From contig NZ_OU957226.1 in NCBI RefSeq assembly GCF_918731615.1, positions 186,001 through 250,000 of the forward strand: DNA of 64,000 bases, in the 5' to 3' direction. The stretch is from Flavobacterium sp. CECT 9288 (lineage in GTDB: Bacteria > Bacteroidota > Bacteroidia > Flavobacteriales > Flavobacteriaceae). The position numbers were made by a program, and so were the translations under genes. The notes below the pieces were generated by a model that ran no database searches, was not told where the DNA came from, and worked only from the letters and a program-made list of their open reading frames with translations. Positions 8,871 through 18,612 of this stretch are shown in pieces (position 1 is the stretch's first letter; every line of letters begins with the position of its first letter).

Positions 8871-10481
8871 ATGAAAAAAATAAATTTTATTTACATACTA
8901 TTCGCTTTCGCGACCTTACAATCGTGTACCGGTGATTTAGATGTTGTAGCTGAGGATTCTCGTGTGCTAACGCCTGCGGAGTTGTTTTCTACGCCTCAAG
9001 GGTACAAGCAAGCACTAGGAGGAGTTTACGGTAATTTAAGCTTGACAGGAACTGGTGATGCTGGTTCGTCTTTCTTACAAGGTATTGATGCCGGTACAAG
9101 CCAGTTTGGTCGTTGTATGTGGTATTTACAAAATTTAACTACTGATGAGGTAGTGTGGACTTATGAGAATGACGAAGGGACTGCTGAACTTCAGCGTAAT
9201 ATATGGTCATCTGCTAATCCTATTTTATTGGGAATGTTTAGTAGAACCATGGCTGAGGTTGCTCTAGCTAATGATTTCTTGAGACAATCTACTCCAGCTT
9301 TGCTTAGTTCAAGAGGAATTACAAGTCCAGCCGATGTTGCTGAGATCAATTTTTATAGAAATGAAGTACGTGTATTAAGAGCATTTGCTTATTATAACAT
9401 GATGGACTTGTTTGGTAAAGCACCGTTTGTTACTGAAAATGATCCTTTAGATTTTAAAGGACCACAATATAACAGACAGCAGCTTTTTACTTTTATTGAA
9501 AAAGAATTGAATGAGGTTATTCCTAATTTAAAAGCAGCTAGAACAAATGAGTACGGAAGGCTAGACAAAGCTATGGCTCAAATGATTTTGGCTAAGATGT
9601 ATTTGAATGCTCAAGTTTACATTGGTACTCCAAAGTATGCTGAGTGTATGGCAAAATGTCAAGAGGTAATTGCTGGTGGATATACCTTAACTACAAAATA
9701 CCTAGACAACTTTAAGGCAAATAACCATACTTCATCTGAAATGATTTTTACATTACAATCAGACGGGGTAAAAACTCAAAATTATGGTGCAACAACTGTT
9801 ATGATTAACGGTCAAGTTGGCTCGGTTGAGTCTAATGGTGCTGAGTTTGCTGTAGGTGGTTGGGGTGGTGCCCTTAGACTTAGAAAACAATTTGTTGAAA
9901 AGTTTGATGGTTCTCAATTTAATAATGATGAGAGAAAAACGTATTCTGCAGGTTCTAGACCTATTGATATTGCTGATTTGACCAATGCTGGACAAGGTTA
10001 CATTTTACGCAAGTATTCTAACAAAACATCAACAGGTGTTGCTGGTGTAAACTCTACTTTTGTAGATACTGATTTTCCACTTTTTAGATTGGCTGATGCT
10101 TATTTAATGTATGCCGAAGCTCAAATGAGAAAAGATGGTGCTACAAACACTAATAATGCTACAACTGCAACAGCTCAGTCATTAACTTATATTAATGCTT
10201 TAAGACAACGTGCAAATGGTGGAGCAACAATTGCAAATGTTACGCAATCACAAGTGAATCTTGATTTTATGATTGACGAAAGATCACGAGAATTGCATTG
10301 GGAAGGACACAGACGTCAAGATTTGATTCGTTTTAACAAATATGGTGGTGGATCTTACAATTGGGCTTGGAAAGGTAATATTGCAAATGGAACTTCTATT
10401 CCTTCTGAGTTGAATGTGTTTCCACTTCCTAGCGCTTCTATTACTGCAAATCCAAACTTAACTCAAAACACGGGTTACTAA
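8871..10481 (+). CDS. susD: SusD-like starch-binding lipoprotein
   Basis: The 536-residue protein has a lipoprotein signal (hydrophobic stretch, then LQSC with the Cys at residue 19). The SusD/RagB fold signature is clear: EVRVLRAFAYYNMMDLFGKAPFVTE around 164-188, and the C-terminal RSRELHWEGHRRQDLIRFNKYGG followed by NVFPLPSASITANPNLTQNTGY. It sits on the cell surface as the lid of the SusC transporter and binds the glycan. It starts 10 bases after susC and is followed by the SusE-like gene after 29 bases, so the three form one unit. Confidence 0.96.
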   Translation: MKKINFIYILFAFATLQSCTGDLDVVAEDSRVLTPAELFSTPQGYKQALGGVYGNLSLTGTGDAGSSFLQGIDAGTSQFGRCMWYLQNLTTDEVVWTYENDEGTAELQRNIWSSANPILLGMFSRTMAEVALANDFLRQSTPALLSSRGITSPADVAEINFYRNEVRVLRAFAYYNMMDLFGKAPFVTENDPLDFKGPQYNRQQLFTFIEKELNEVIPNLKAARTNEYGRLDKAMAQMILAKMYLNAQVYIGTPKYAECMAKCQEVIAGGYTLTTKYLDNFKANNHTSSEMIFTLQSDGVKTQNYGATTVMINGQVGSVESNGAEFAVGGWGGALRLRKQFVEKFDGSQFNNDERKTYSAGSRPIDIADLTNAGQGYILRKYSNKTSTGVAGVNSTFVDTDFPLFRLADAYLMYAEAQMRKDGATNTNNATTATAQSLTYINALRQRANGGATIANVTQSQVNLDFMIDERSRELHWEGHRRQDLIRFNKYGGGSYNWAWKGNIANGTSIPSELNVFPLPSASITANPNLTQNTGY

Positions 10482-10510
10482 TATAATATTTAATTCAAAA
10501 AACATAAAAG

Positions 10511-11332
10511 ATGAAAAATTTTAATAAAATTGTACTGGCTATGTTAAGTTTAGTAGCCATTTCATGTACCGATGACATTCAAAATACGGATAGAGAGCCA
10601 GTAGCAGCAACTACTGCACCTGTATTATTGACTCCAAAAGGAGATTTTAATATTGTCCTTACAAAGGCTACCGAAAAGGATATTGCAACAACAATGGTTT
10701 GGGATGACGCTGCTTATGCGGGAACTTCAACTGTTGTAAATTACAGTATTGAAATTGCAAAAGCAGGTACTAAATTTGCTAGTCCAACAGTAGTAACTAC
10801 AACTACAAGTCGTTTTAAAAGTATTACAGTTGCTGAGTTAAACGCAGCTTTAATAAACGGAGGTTTTATTGACAAGCAAGAAAATCTAGTTGATATTCGT
10901 ATTAAATCATCAGTGGGTGCTGCTGCAACTGCTGCTCAATTTTCTAATTCGTTTACAATCAAAGCTACTCCATACCGTGTACCACTAGCATCATCACACT
11001 GGTTAGTAGGTGCTGCCACTCCTGGTGGATGGACATGGGATAACGATGCAGAAACTGAGTTTCCTCTTGTACAGGGTCAAACTAATGTGTACCAAGTATC
11101 AGTAGTATTGAAAAACGGTGAAGCATTTCGTATCTTTTTAGGAAATAACTTTACAAGCAACGGAAATTGGGATTCAAGTAGAAATTACCCATTTTATGCT
11201 AATTCAGGTTATACTATTACACCAGAGTTAGTTAATGCAAATGATGGAGATAGTAATTTTAAATATACAGGAACTACAGGTTTAAGAGTACTGAAAGTAG
11301 ATGGAGTTGCTAAGACGATCACTTTAAATTAA
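10511..11332 (+). CDS. SusE-like surface glycan-binding lipoprotein
   Basis: The 273-residue protein has a lipoprotein signal with Cys19 (LVAISC). An N-terminal Ig-like SusE domain runs from about 35 to 150, starting APVLLTPKGDFNIVL. The C-terminal half (SSHWLVGAATPGGWTWDNDAETEF onward) resembles the starch-binding modules of SusE/SusF, which recognise the helical form of alpha-glucan. It is smaller than Bacteroides SusE/F and probably carries one binding module. It is third in the susCD unit and is followed by a strong terminator. Confidence 0.85.
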   Translation: MKNFNKIVLAMLSLVAISCTDDIQNTDREPVAATTAPVLLTPKGDFNIVLTKATEKDIATTMVWDDAAYAGTSTVVNYSIEIAKAGTKFASPTVVTTTTSRFKSITVAELNAALINGGFIDKQENLVDIRIKSSVGAAATAAQFSNSFTIKATPYRVPLASSHWLVGAATPGGWTWDNDAETEFPLVQGQTNVYQVSVVLKNGEAFRIFLGNNFTSNGNWDSSRNYPFYANSGYTITPELVNANDGDSNFKYTGTTGLRVLKVDGVAKTITLN

Positions 11333-11346
11333 TTTTTTTTTTTGAT

Positions 11347-11380
11347 AAAAAAGGGCTGTCATACAGATAGCCCTTTTTTT
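11347..11380 (+). terminator. Rho-independent terminator after the SusE-like gene
   Basis: Stem AAAAAAGGGCT / AGCCCTTTTTT with an 11-base loop is followed by a T run, 14 bases after the stop codon. It separates susCDE from the amylase gene, which may be transcribed by read-through or from a weak promoter of its own in the remaining 27 bases. Confidence 0.8.
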
Positions 11381-11407
11381 ATTTCACTACATCTAACTCT
11401 TTAAACC

Positions 11408-14296
11408 ATGAAAAAAATTGTACTTTTTGTATTGTTTTGTGTATCGCTATCGGTTTTTGGGCAGCAACAAAACATAACGTACGTAATTACTCCTTCAACT
11501 TTTGAAGAAACTAATTCTATAACTATTACCATCAATGGGAGTAGTGTAAATGAGTCTGCTTGGGGAGTAACGGGCAATGCTTTATATATTTGGGCATGGT
11601 CTTTTGACATCAATGATGCAAATATTGTTGATTGTCCTACTAACGGTGCATGGACAGCTTCTAATGAAGCGAACCGATTTACGTATGATTCGGGCTCAGA
11701 TACCTACACAAAAACATTTACACCAAACACTTTTTACAGTAGAAACGGAATCGGAAGAATCGGTTTTTTAGTAAAAGCTAAAGACGGTACGGGAGATAAA
11801 AAATCGCAAGATATAATCAATGAAGTAGGTTCATTTCAAGTAACATTGACTGCTCCTTCAGAAAACAGCGCAACTATCATTTCTAGTGGCGGAAGTTTGA
11901 ATATTTCAGCTTCAAATTCGGGTGGTAGTGCGAGTTATGTATTAAAAGCAAACGGAGTAACAGTAAACACAAACCCTGCAACTGCTAGCTACAATTTTAA
12001 TCAAACAGGAATTAATAGCAATCAAAATTACGAACTTCAAGTAACTCAAGGTGCCACAACAATTAGTAAAAAATTTAGCGCTATTGTAAACCCAAATGCT
12101 GCTAGCCAAGCCATACCAATGGGGTTGTTAGATGGTATAAACTATAATAATGCGGATGCCTCAAAAGCAACACTTGTACTTGATGCGCCATTTAAAGATT
12201 TTGTTTACGTTGCAGGAAGTTTTAATAATTGGCAACCTACAGACGTTTATGCTATGAAAAAGGACCCGATCTCTGGCAAGTTTTGGTTAGAATTAACAGG
12301 CTTAACATCTGGAGTAAATTACACCTATCAATACTGGGTTGTTGATGCTACTCCAAGTGCTGGATCACCATCACTTGTAAAAACAGCCGATCCTTATTCT
12401 ACTTTAGTTTTGTCTCCTTTTGATGATGGGGGCATTCCCGCTTCAAAATATCCAAACATGCCTGTGTATCCTGCTGGTCAGGAACGTGAGGTAACAGTAT
12501 TGCAAACTGGTAAAACACCTTTTGCATGGAGTGCTGCTACAACTAGTTTTGTCAAACCAGCCAAAGAAAAACTAGTTGTTTACGAATTATTAGTGCGTGA
12601 TTTTGATGCTAATAGAAGCTATCAGGACTTAATTAATAAGATTGATTATTTCAAAAATTTGAAAATAAATGCAATTGAGTTAATGCCTGTTATGGAGTAC
12701 GAAGGCAACGAAAGCTGGGGATACAACACCTCATTTCACATGGCATTAGACAAGTTTTATGGTACTTCTGATAAACTAAAAGAATTTATTGATTTGTGCC
12801 ATCAAAACGGAATTGCAGTGATTCTTGATGTGGCGTTAAATCACGCTTTTGGTCGTAATCCTATGGTTCGTATGTGGATGAACGATCCAGATGGTGATGG
12901 TTGGGGTTCACCCTCTACTGAGAATCCTTATTTTAATACAACAGCCATGCACAGTTACAGTGTGGGTGAAGATTTTAATCATCAGCAACCTAGAACACAA
13001 AACTACGTGCAACGGGTCATTAAACAATGGGTTGAAGAATATAAAATTGATGGATTTAGATGGGATTTAACCAAAGGATTTACCCAAAATTGCCCAGCTA
13101 ATGTGGCAGGTGGTCAGGAAAATTGTACTGGAAATAGACAGCAAGATAGAGTAGAGGTATTGCAAAAATATGCCGATTATTCTTGGAATTTAGATCCAAA
13201 TCACTATGTTATTTTTGAACATTTAGGCGGAAATGACGAAGAGCAGCAATGGGCCAATTACAGATTGAATGAAACACCAAGTAAAGGAGTAATGATGTGG
13301 GGAATATTGACAAGTCAATACAACAATCTTACAAAAGGATTTGCTGGAAACATATCAGGAATGAACGCGTCTAGCAGAGGGTTTACGGGTCATCGATTAA
13401 TGGGCTACGCTGAAAGTCATGATGAAGAACGTTTGATGTACAACAACTTACAGACCGGTAACAGTTCTGAGGCCAATCATGATGTTAAAAACTTGAATAT
13501 TGCATTATCCAGAATGTCTGCTTTGGGAGCCGTTTCATTATTAGTTCCTGGACCAAAAATGATTTGGCAATTTGGGGAGTTAGGTTGGGAAAAGTCAATA
13601 TTTTCTTGTAACAATGGTGTTGTAAACACACCTTCTGATGGTACTTCTGGCGATTGTAAGCTAGATACAAAACCACAACCGCAATGGACTGGTAACTGGC
13701 TTGGGGATACCAATAGAAGTAAAATTTACGATGATTGGGCCAAAATGATTACCATGAAAACAATCGAACCGGTTTTTTCTGGTACTGCAAGCATTGCAAA
13801 CACGAGTTCGTTATACCCTAACATTAAAATTACAAACAGCGCTTTGGCTTCAAGCCAATTAAAAGATGTTTTAATCCTAGCTAATTTTAATATAACCGCT
13901 CAAACAGTTCCATCTGGTTTTGCTTATACAGGTACATGGTATAATTTGATGGACAATAGTGAAATTGTAATTTCAAGTACATCACAACCAATATCTTTAC
14001 AGCCAGGTGAATTTAAAATATACGGGAATAAAACAGCTTCTTTGGCAATTGCCGATTATGAAGAATCACCATCAATTGTGTTGTATCCAAACCCAGCAAC
14101 TGATTATTTTACATTGAATGAAACTACTTCTAAAGTTCAAATTTTTTCTATCACGGGACAATTGGTTAAAAGTTTTGATGCTACTAAAACAGCAGGATCT
14201 CCATTTTTAGTTAGTGATTTGAATCAAGGACTTTATATTGTAAAAACATTGGATGAAAATAATGTCATGAAGGTATTGAAGTTATTGAAGAATTAA
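11408..14296 (+). CDS. GH13 alpha-amylase with type IX secretion tail
   Basis: The 962-residue exported protein has a signal peptide ending near SVFGQ. It has an N-terminal beta-rich region (about 22-230), a CBM48-like module (about 255-315, YVAGSFNNWQPTDVYAM) and a GH13 catalytic domain (about 388-870). Catalytic residues can be placed: DVALNH at 474-479, nucleophile Asp553 in GFRWDLTKGF, Glu604 in FEHLG, and Asp672 in ESHDEER. The last 75 residues (VLYPNPATDYFTL to VMKVLKLLKN) are a type A type IX secretion sorting domain, so the enzyme should be secreted or attached at the surface by the T9SS. This differs from Bacteroides SusG, which is a lipoprotein. It would cut starch outside the cell to feed SusC/SusD. 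Confidence 0.94.
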   Translation: MKKIVLFVLFCVSLSVFGQQQNITYVITPSTFEETNSITITINGSSVNESAWGVTGNALYIWAWSFDINDANIVDCPTNGAWTASNEANRFTYDSGSDTYTKTFTPNTFYSRNGIGRIGFLVKAKDGTGDKKSQDIINEVGSFQVTLTAPSENSATIISSGGSLNISASNSGGSASYVLKANGVTVNTNPATASYNFNQTGINSNQNYELQVTQGATTISKKFSAIVNPNAASQAIPMGLLDGINYNNADASKATLVLDAPFKDFVYVAGSFNNWQPTDVYAMKKDPISGKFWLELTGLTSGVNYTYQYWVVDATPSAGSPSLVKTADPYSTLVLSPFDDGGIPASKYPNMPVYPAGQEREVTVLQTGKTPFAWSAATTSFVKPAKEKLVVYELLVRDFDANRSYQDLINKIDYFKNLKINAIELMPVMEYEGNESWGYNTSFHMALDKFYGTSDKLKEFIDLCHQNGIAVILDVALNHAFGRNPMVRMWMNDPDGDGWGSPSTENPYFNTTAMHSYSVGEDFNHQQPRTQNYVQRVIKQWVEEYKIDGFRWDLTKGFTQNCPANVAGGQENCTGNRQQDRVEVLQKYADYSWNLDPNHYVIFEHLGGNDEEQQWANYRLNETPSKGVMMWGILTSQYNNLTKGFAGNISGMNASSRGFTGHRLMGYAESHDEERLMYNNLQTGNSSEANHDVKNLNIALSRMSALGAVSLLVPGPKMIWQFGELGWEKSIFSCNNGVVNTPSDGTSGDCKLDTKPQPQWTGNWLGDTNRSKIYDDWAKMITMKTIEPVFSGTASIANTSSLYPNIKITNSALASSQLKDVLILANFNITAQTVPSGFAYTGTWYNLMDNSEIVISSTSQPISLQPGEFKIYGNKTASLAIADYEESPSIVLYPNPATDYFTLNETTSKVQIFSITGQLVKSFDATKTAGSPFLVSDLNQGLYIVKTLDENNVMKVLKLLKN

Positions 14297-14314
14297 TATT
14301 TGGTTGAATTAGTT

Positions 14315-14348
14315 AAAAACGGCTGTCCCTAAAAAGACAGCCGTTTTT
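14315..14348 (+). terminator. Terminator after the amylase
   Basis: A 13-bp perfect stem AAAAACGGCTGTC / GACAGCCGTTTTT lies 18 bases after the amylase stop codon. It is placed for plus-strand transcription and directly abuts the terminator of the convergent acs gene. Confidence 0.8.
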
Positions 14349-14353
14349 GTATA

Positions 14354-14384
14354 AAAAAACTGCTCCAGAAATGAAGCAGTTTTT
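14354..14384 (-). terminator. Terminator after acs
   Basis: Stem AAAAACTGCT / AGCAGTTTTT lies 23 bases beyond the acs stop codon on the minus strand, forming the convergent partner of the amylase terminator. Confidence 0.75.
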
Positions 14385-14407
14385 CAACAACAAATTAAAA
14401 CTAAAAT

Positions 14408-16315
14408 TTAAATTTTACCATCTTTGATTTCGTCCACAATTTCAGGATTCAACAAGGTTGAAGTATCTCCAAAATTAGAGTAATCTCCTTCGGCTATTTT
14501 ACGTAGAATTCTACGCATGATTTTGCCAGATCTGGTTTTGGGTAAACCAGAGACAAACTGAATTTTATCTAACTTAGCAATAGGACCAATGTGATCTGAT
14601 ATGTGTTGATTAATTTCTTTACTCAGATTTTCTCTATCACGATATTCTCCAGTTTCTTTTAGAATTACAAAGCCATACAAAGCATTTCCTTTAATATCAT
14701 GCGGGAAACCTACAATAGCACTTTCAGCAACCGCTGGATGTTCGTTGATAGCATCTTCAATAGGGGCTGTTCCAAGGTTATGACCAGAAACAATTACAAC
14801 ATCGTCTACACGGCCAGTAATTCTGTAATACCCAACTTCGTCACGCAAAGCTCCATCGCCAGTGAAATATTTACCTGGAAAGGTAGAAAAGTATGTGTCT
14901 TTGTAACGTTGATGATCACCCCAAATAGTTCTAGCAATTCCTGGCCATGGGAATTTAATACACAAACTTCCTGTAACTTGATTGCCCTCAATTTCGTTGC
15001 GTTTTTCATCCATCAAAACGGGTTGTATTCCCGGTAATGGTAATGATGCATAAGTAGGTTTAGTTGGTGTTACAAAAGCAATTGGCGATATCATAATTCC
15101 ACCAGTTTCGGTTTGCCACCAAGTGTCCACTACAGGACATTTTTTATCACCTACGTGGTTGTTGTACCAGTGCCAAGCTTCCTCATTAATAGGTTCTCCC
15201 ACAGATCCAATGACTTTCAAAGAAGTCAATTGGTATCGTTGTACAAATTCGATGCTTTCTTTCGCTAAAGCCCTAATGGCTGTTGGGGCGGTATAGAATT
15301 GAGTGACTTTATGTTTCTCAATAGTTTGCCAAAACCTACTGAAATCAGGATAGGAGGGAACGCCTTCGAAAATTACTGTCGTAGCTCCATTCAATAAAGG
15401 GCCATACAAAATATAGGAGTGTCCAGTTATCCAACCAATATCAGCAGTACACCAAAAAATATCATTTTCTTCGTAATTAAAAACATTCTTAAACGTATAT
15501 GCAGTATACACCATATAGCCTGCAGTAGTATGAACCATACCTTTTGGTTTTCCTGTAGAGCCAGAGGTGTACAAAATAAACAACGGATCTTCGGCATCCA
15601 TAATTTCAGCTACATTATTGTCTGAGGCAGCATCTAGAAGTGGCTGTAACCATTGGTCACGTCCCTCTTTCATAGGTATCGTGGTATGAATTCTTTTTGC
15701 AACTAAAACTTTTTCTACGCAATCGCAACTCAATAAGGCTTCGTCAACAATACTTTTTAAATCAATTGTTTTATTGCCTCGATAACCACCATCTGAAGTG
15801 ATGACCATTTTGCAGGAGCTGTCATTAATACGAGCTGCCACCGCCGATGCCGAGAATCCTGCGAAAACAACGGAGTGAATAGCACCTATTCTTGCACAAG
15901 CTAGCGTAGTAACAGCTAGTTCTGGAATCATAGGCAAATAAATACATACGCGATCTCCTTTTTGTATGCCTTGCTCTTGTAAAACATTAGCCATTTTGCA
16001 CACACGCTCGTGTAGTTCGTTATAGGAAATGTGCAAAGCATTTTCGGTTGGATCATTGGGTTCAAAAATGATGGCAGTTTTTGTTCCGTTTTTTGCTAAA
16101 TGCCTGTCAATACAATTTTTAGTGATGTTTACTTTGGCTTCGGTAAACCATTTTATCTCGGCTTCAGCCATATTAAAATCAACCACTTTGTCCCATTCTT
16201 GGTACCAAGTAAAGTTTTCAGAGGCTACTTTGTCCCAGAATTTTTTTGGTTCACGAACTGATTTTTTGTAATGTTTAAAATATTCTTCTAAAGTATTAAT
16301 TTTATAGTAACTCAT
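14408..16315 (-). CDS. acs: Acetyl-CoA synthetase
   Basis: The 635-residue AMP-forming acyl-CoA synthetase has the ATP-binding loop YTSGSTGKPKGM, the acetate-type pocket motif VDTWWQTETGG, and the C-terminal PKTRSGKIMRRILR with Lys598 as the residue known in this family for control by acetylation. Length is as expected for Acs (about 630-650). It would activate acetate to acetyl-CoA. It follows a second synthetase gene by 15 bases and closes the operon that begins with the symporter-kinase genes, so its expression is probably tied to sensing of short-chain acids. Confidence 0.94.
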   Translation of the reverse strand: MSYYKINTLEEYFKHYKKSVREPKKFWDKVASENFTWYQEWDKVVDFNMAEAEIKWFTEAKVNITKNCIDRHLAKNGTKTAIIFEPNDPTENALHISYNELHERVCKMANVLQEQGIQKGDRVCIYLPMIPELAVTTLACARIGAIHSVVFAGFSASAVAARINDSSCKMVITSDGGYRGNKTIDLKSIVDEALLSCDCVEKVLVAKRIHTTIPMKEGRDQWLQPLLDAASDNNVAEIMDAEDPLFILYTSGSTGKPKGMVHTTAGYMVYTAYTFKNVFNYEENDIFWCTADIGWITGHSYILYGPLLNGATTVIFEGVPSYPDFSRFWQTIEKHKVTQFYTAPTAIRALAKESIEFVQRYQLTSLKVIGSVGEPINEEAWHWYNNHVGDKKCPVVDTWWQTETGGIMISPIAFVTPTKPTYASLPLPGIQPVLMDEKRNEIEGNQVTGSLCIKFPWPGIARTIWGDHQRYKDTYFSTFPGKYFTGDGALRDEVGYYRITGRVDDVVIVSGHNLGTAPIEDAINEHPAVAESAIVGFPHDIKGNALYGFVILKETGEYRDRENLSKEINQHISDHIGPIAKLDKIQFVSGLPKTRSGKIMRRILRKIAEGDYSNFGDTSTLLNPEIVDEIKDGKI

Positions 16316-16330
16316 TATGTTTGATAAATT

Positions 16331-18229
16331 TTATAAATTATAACTACCTATTTTATGTTTTTGTACTGTTTGCGTAATTTCGTCAATAATGGTTTCGTCA
16401 TCAATTGTAGATGGAATTTGAAAGGTTTCACCATCAACAATACTTCGCATTAGTTTTCTCAAGATTTTTCCAGATCGTGTTTTTGGTAAACGTTGCACTA
16501 CAACTACATTTCGCAGCGAAGCAACTGCGCCAATTTGCTGCCGAACCAGTTTTATAATTTCTTGTTCTAATTGGTATTGTTCCATTTCGGTTCCTAGTTT
16601 AGTCACAACCAATCCTAGCGGAACTTGTCCTTTTAGCTCATCGTGAATGCCTATAACTGCACATTCTGCAACACAAGGATGAGCAGCCACAACTTCTTCC
16701 ATTTCTGCGGTTGACAAGCGGTGACCAGCTACATTAATAACATCATCGGTTCTTCCGGTAATAAAAATATAACCGTCTTCATCTTTATAACCACCGTCAC
16801 CAGAAAGGTAATAGCCATCAAATTTGCTGAAGTAACTGGCTTTAAATCGGGCTTCATTTGCCCAAATTCCTAATAAGTTTCCGGGTGGCAATGGTAATTT
16901 TATGACCACAAGCCCTTCATCATTTGGACCTAGTTCTTGGCCGTTTTCATTGAAAATCTTAATGTCATAGCCACAAACTGCTTTTGTAGCCGAACCAGAT
17001 TTGACAGGCATTTTTTCAATTCCAAGGGAGTTGGCAATCATGGGCCAACCAGATTCGGTTTGCCACCAATGGTCTATAACAGGAATCGGGATGTGTTCTT
17101 GATACCATTCTAAAGTAGCATTATCACAGCGTTCTCCTGCTAAAAATTGATTTTTTAAACAACTTAAATCGTATTGTTTGATGAATTCTCCGTTAGGATC
17201 TTCTTTTTTAATGGCTCTAATGGCAGTTGGTGCTGTAAACATGGTGCCTACTTTATGCTCCGAAATGATTCTCCAAAACGTACTGGCATCAGGTGTTTTG
17301 ATGGGTTTGCCCTCAAATACAATGGTTGTATTTCGGTTTAATAATGGCCCGTACAAAATGTAGCTGTGTCCTACTGCCCAACCCATATCCGACGCTGCCC
17401 AAAAAACTTCATCTTGATTTACGTTGTAAATATGTTTCATCGAGAATTTCAATGCAACGGCATATCCTCCCGTATCTCTTACAATTCCTTTTGGTTTTCC
17501 TGTAGTTCCAGATGTGTATAAAATATAAAGCGGATGATTGGAAGGTAAGGCAACACAGGGCGTCTCTTCGGATCCGTACACCAATGCGTCATAATCTACA
17601 TCATACTTCTTAAACGGAATTCTAGCTCCTAATTTTCTATTAAAAACGATTACTTTTTTTGGTCGGTGACTCGCTAATGCAATGGCTTCATCAACTAATG
17701 GCTTATAGGCAATTAATCGATCTACTTCTATTCCTGATGAAGCCGTAATGATGGCACGTGGTTTACAATCATCAATGCGGATAGCCAATTCATGTGGTGC
17801 AAAACCACCAAAAACAACCGAATGTATTACTCCAATTCGTGCGCAAGCTAACATTGCAAATGCTGTTTGCGGGATCATAGGCATGTAAATAATGGCCGTA
17901 TCGCCTTTTTTTAACCCTAATGCAAGCATGCCACCTGCTAGTTTTGCTACTTCAGTTTTTACCTCAGAGTAAGTGTATTTTTTTACGGTTTGTGTTACTG
18001 GAGAATCATATATAATGGCAACTTGGTCGCCGTATCCATCTTGAATGTGTTTGTCAAGGGCTAAATAACAAATGTTCAATTCTCCGTCTTTGTACCATTG
18101 CGGATATCCATTTTCATCTTTCGATAAAATGGTCGCTGGTTTGTTGAACCATTCAATTTCATCGGCCTGTACTGTCCAAAATGCTTCGGGTTGGTCGATG
18201 CTTCGGGTATAAATTTCTTGGTATTTCAT
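16331..18229 (-). CDS. Propionate-type acyl-CoA synthetase (PrpE/AcsA-like)
   Basis: The 632-residue AMP-binding synthetase has the N-terminus MKYQEIYTRSIDQPEAFW, the loop YTSGTTGKPKGI, the pocket motif IDHWWQTESGWPM and the tail PKTRSGKILRKLMR (Lys588). The DHWWQTESG variant and the ending IPSTIDDETIIDEI are typical of propionate-CoA ligases, in contrast to DTWWQTETGG in the adjacent acs. The likely substrate is propionate or a related short-chain acid; an overlapping acetate activity is possible. It lies 17 bases after the response regulator and 15 before acs. The pair are clearly divergent relatives, not a recent duplication. Confidence 0.85.
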   Translation of the reverse strand: MKYQEIYTRSIDQPEAFWTVQADEIEWFNKPATILSKDENGYPQWYKDGELNICYLALDKHIQDGYGDQVAIIYDSPVTQTVKKYTYSEVKTEVAKLAGGMLALGLKKGDTAIIYMPMIPQTAFAMLACARIGVIHSVVFGGFAPHELAIRIDDCKPRAIITASSGIEVDRLIAYKPLVDEAIALASHRPKKVIVFNRKLGARIPFKKYDVDYDALVYGSEETPCVALPSNHPLYILYTSGTTGKPKGIVRDTGGYAVALKFSMKHIYNVNQDEVFWAASDMGWAVGHSYILYGPLLNRNTTIVFEGKPIKTPDASTFWRIISEHKVGTMFTAPTAIRAIKKEDPNGEFIKQYDLSCLKNQFLAGERCDNATLEWYQEHIPIPVIDHWWQTESGWPMIANSLGIEKMPVKSGSATKAVCGYDIKIFNENGQELGPNDEGLVVIKLPLPPGNLLGIWANEARFKASYFSKFDGYYLSGDGGYKDEDGYIFITGRTDDVINVAGHRLSTAEMEEVVAAHPCVAECAVIGIHDELKGQVPLGLVVTKLGTEMEQYQLEQEIIKLVRQQIGAVASLRNVVVVQRLPKTRSGKILRKLMRSIVDGETFQIPSTIDDETIIDEITQTVQKHKIGSYNL

Positions 18230-18246
18230 AGTGTTGAATTTGTTCT

Positions 18247-18609
18247 TTATTGAATTAAATCCTGGACTTGTTCTACTAACTTTTTGATCGAAAAAGGTTT
18301 TACTACATACAAGTTAGCACCTAATGAAAGCCCTTTTTCAATGTCTTTTTCTTTATTTTTTGCCGAAAGGAAAATTACCTTGCAATGTTGCAAACGTTCT
18401 TCTTTTTTTATTTGTTCCAATGTTGCAAAACCATCCACCATGGGCATCATGACATCTAGAATAATAACGTCTGGGAGTTTAGTTTGCAAAATGTCCAATG
18501 CTTCTTGTCCGTCACGGGCTATAAAAACCTCAAAATTGTTTTTTTTGAAAGTATATTCTAATGACATTACAATGTTTGGTTCGTCATCTACAATTAAAAT
18601 TTTTTTCAT
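18247..18609 (-). CDS. Single-domain (receiver-only) response regulator
   Basis: All 120 residues form one receiver domain: acidic pair in ILIVDDEPN, phospho-acceptor Asp in VIILDVMMPMVDG, Ser/Thr position in VIFLSAK, and Lys in VVKPFS. There is no output domain. It starts 3 bases after the symporter-kinase stop codon, so it is the obvious phosphorylation target. Known kinases of this class (CrbS, CbrA) work with regulators that bind DNA directly; this one must act through protein contacts or pass phosphate on. Confidence 0.93.
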   Translation of the reverse strand: MKKILIVDDEPNIVMSLEYTFKKNNFEVFIARDGQEALDILQTKLPDVIILDVMMPMVDGFATLEQIKKEERLQHCKVIFLSAKNKEKDIEKGLSLGANLYVVKPFSIKKLVEQVQDLIQ

Positions 18610-18612
18610 GTT

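Noticed and set aside
14408..18229. The two acyl-CoA synthetases as a recent duplication
   Set aside because: Their N-termini, pocket motifs (DTWWQTETGG and DHWWQTESGW) and tails differ strongly, so they are long-separated relatives.
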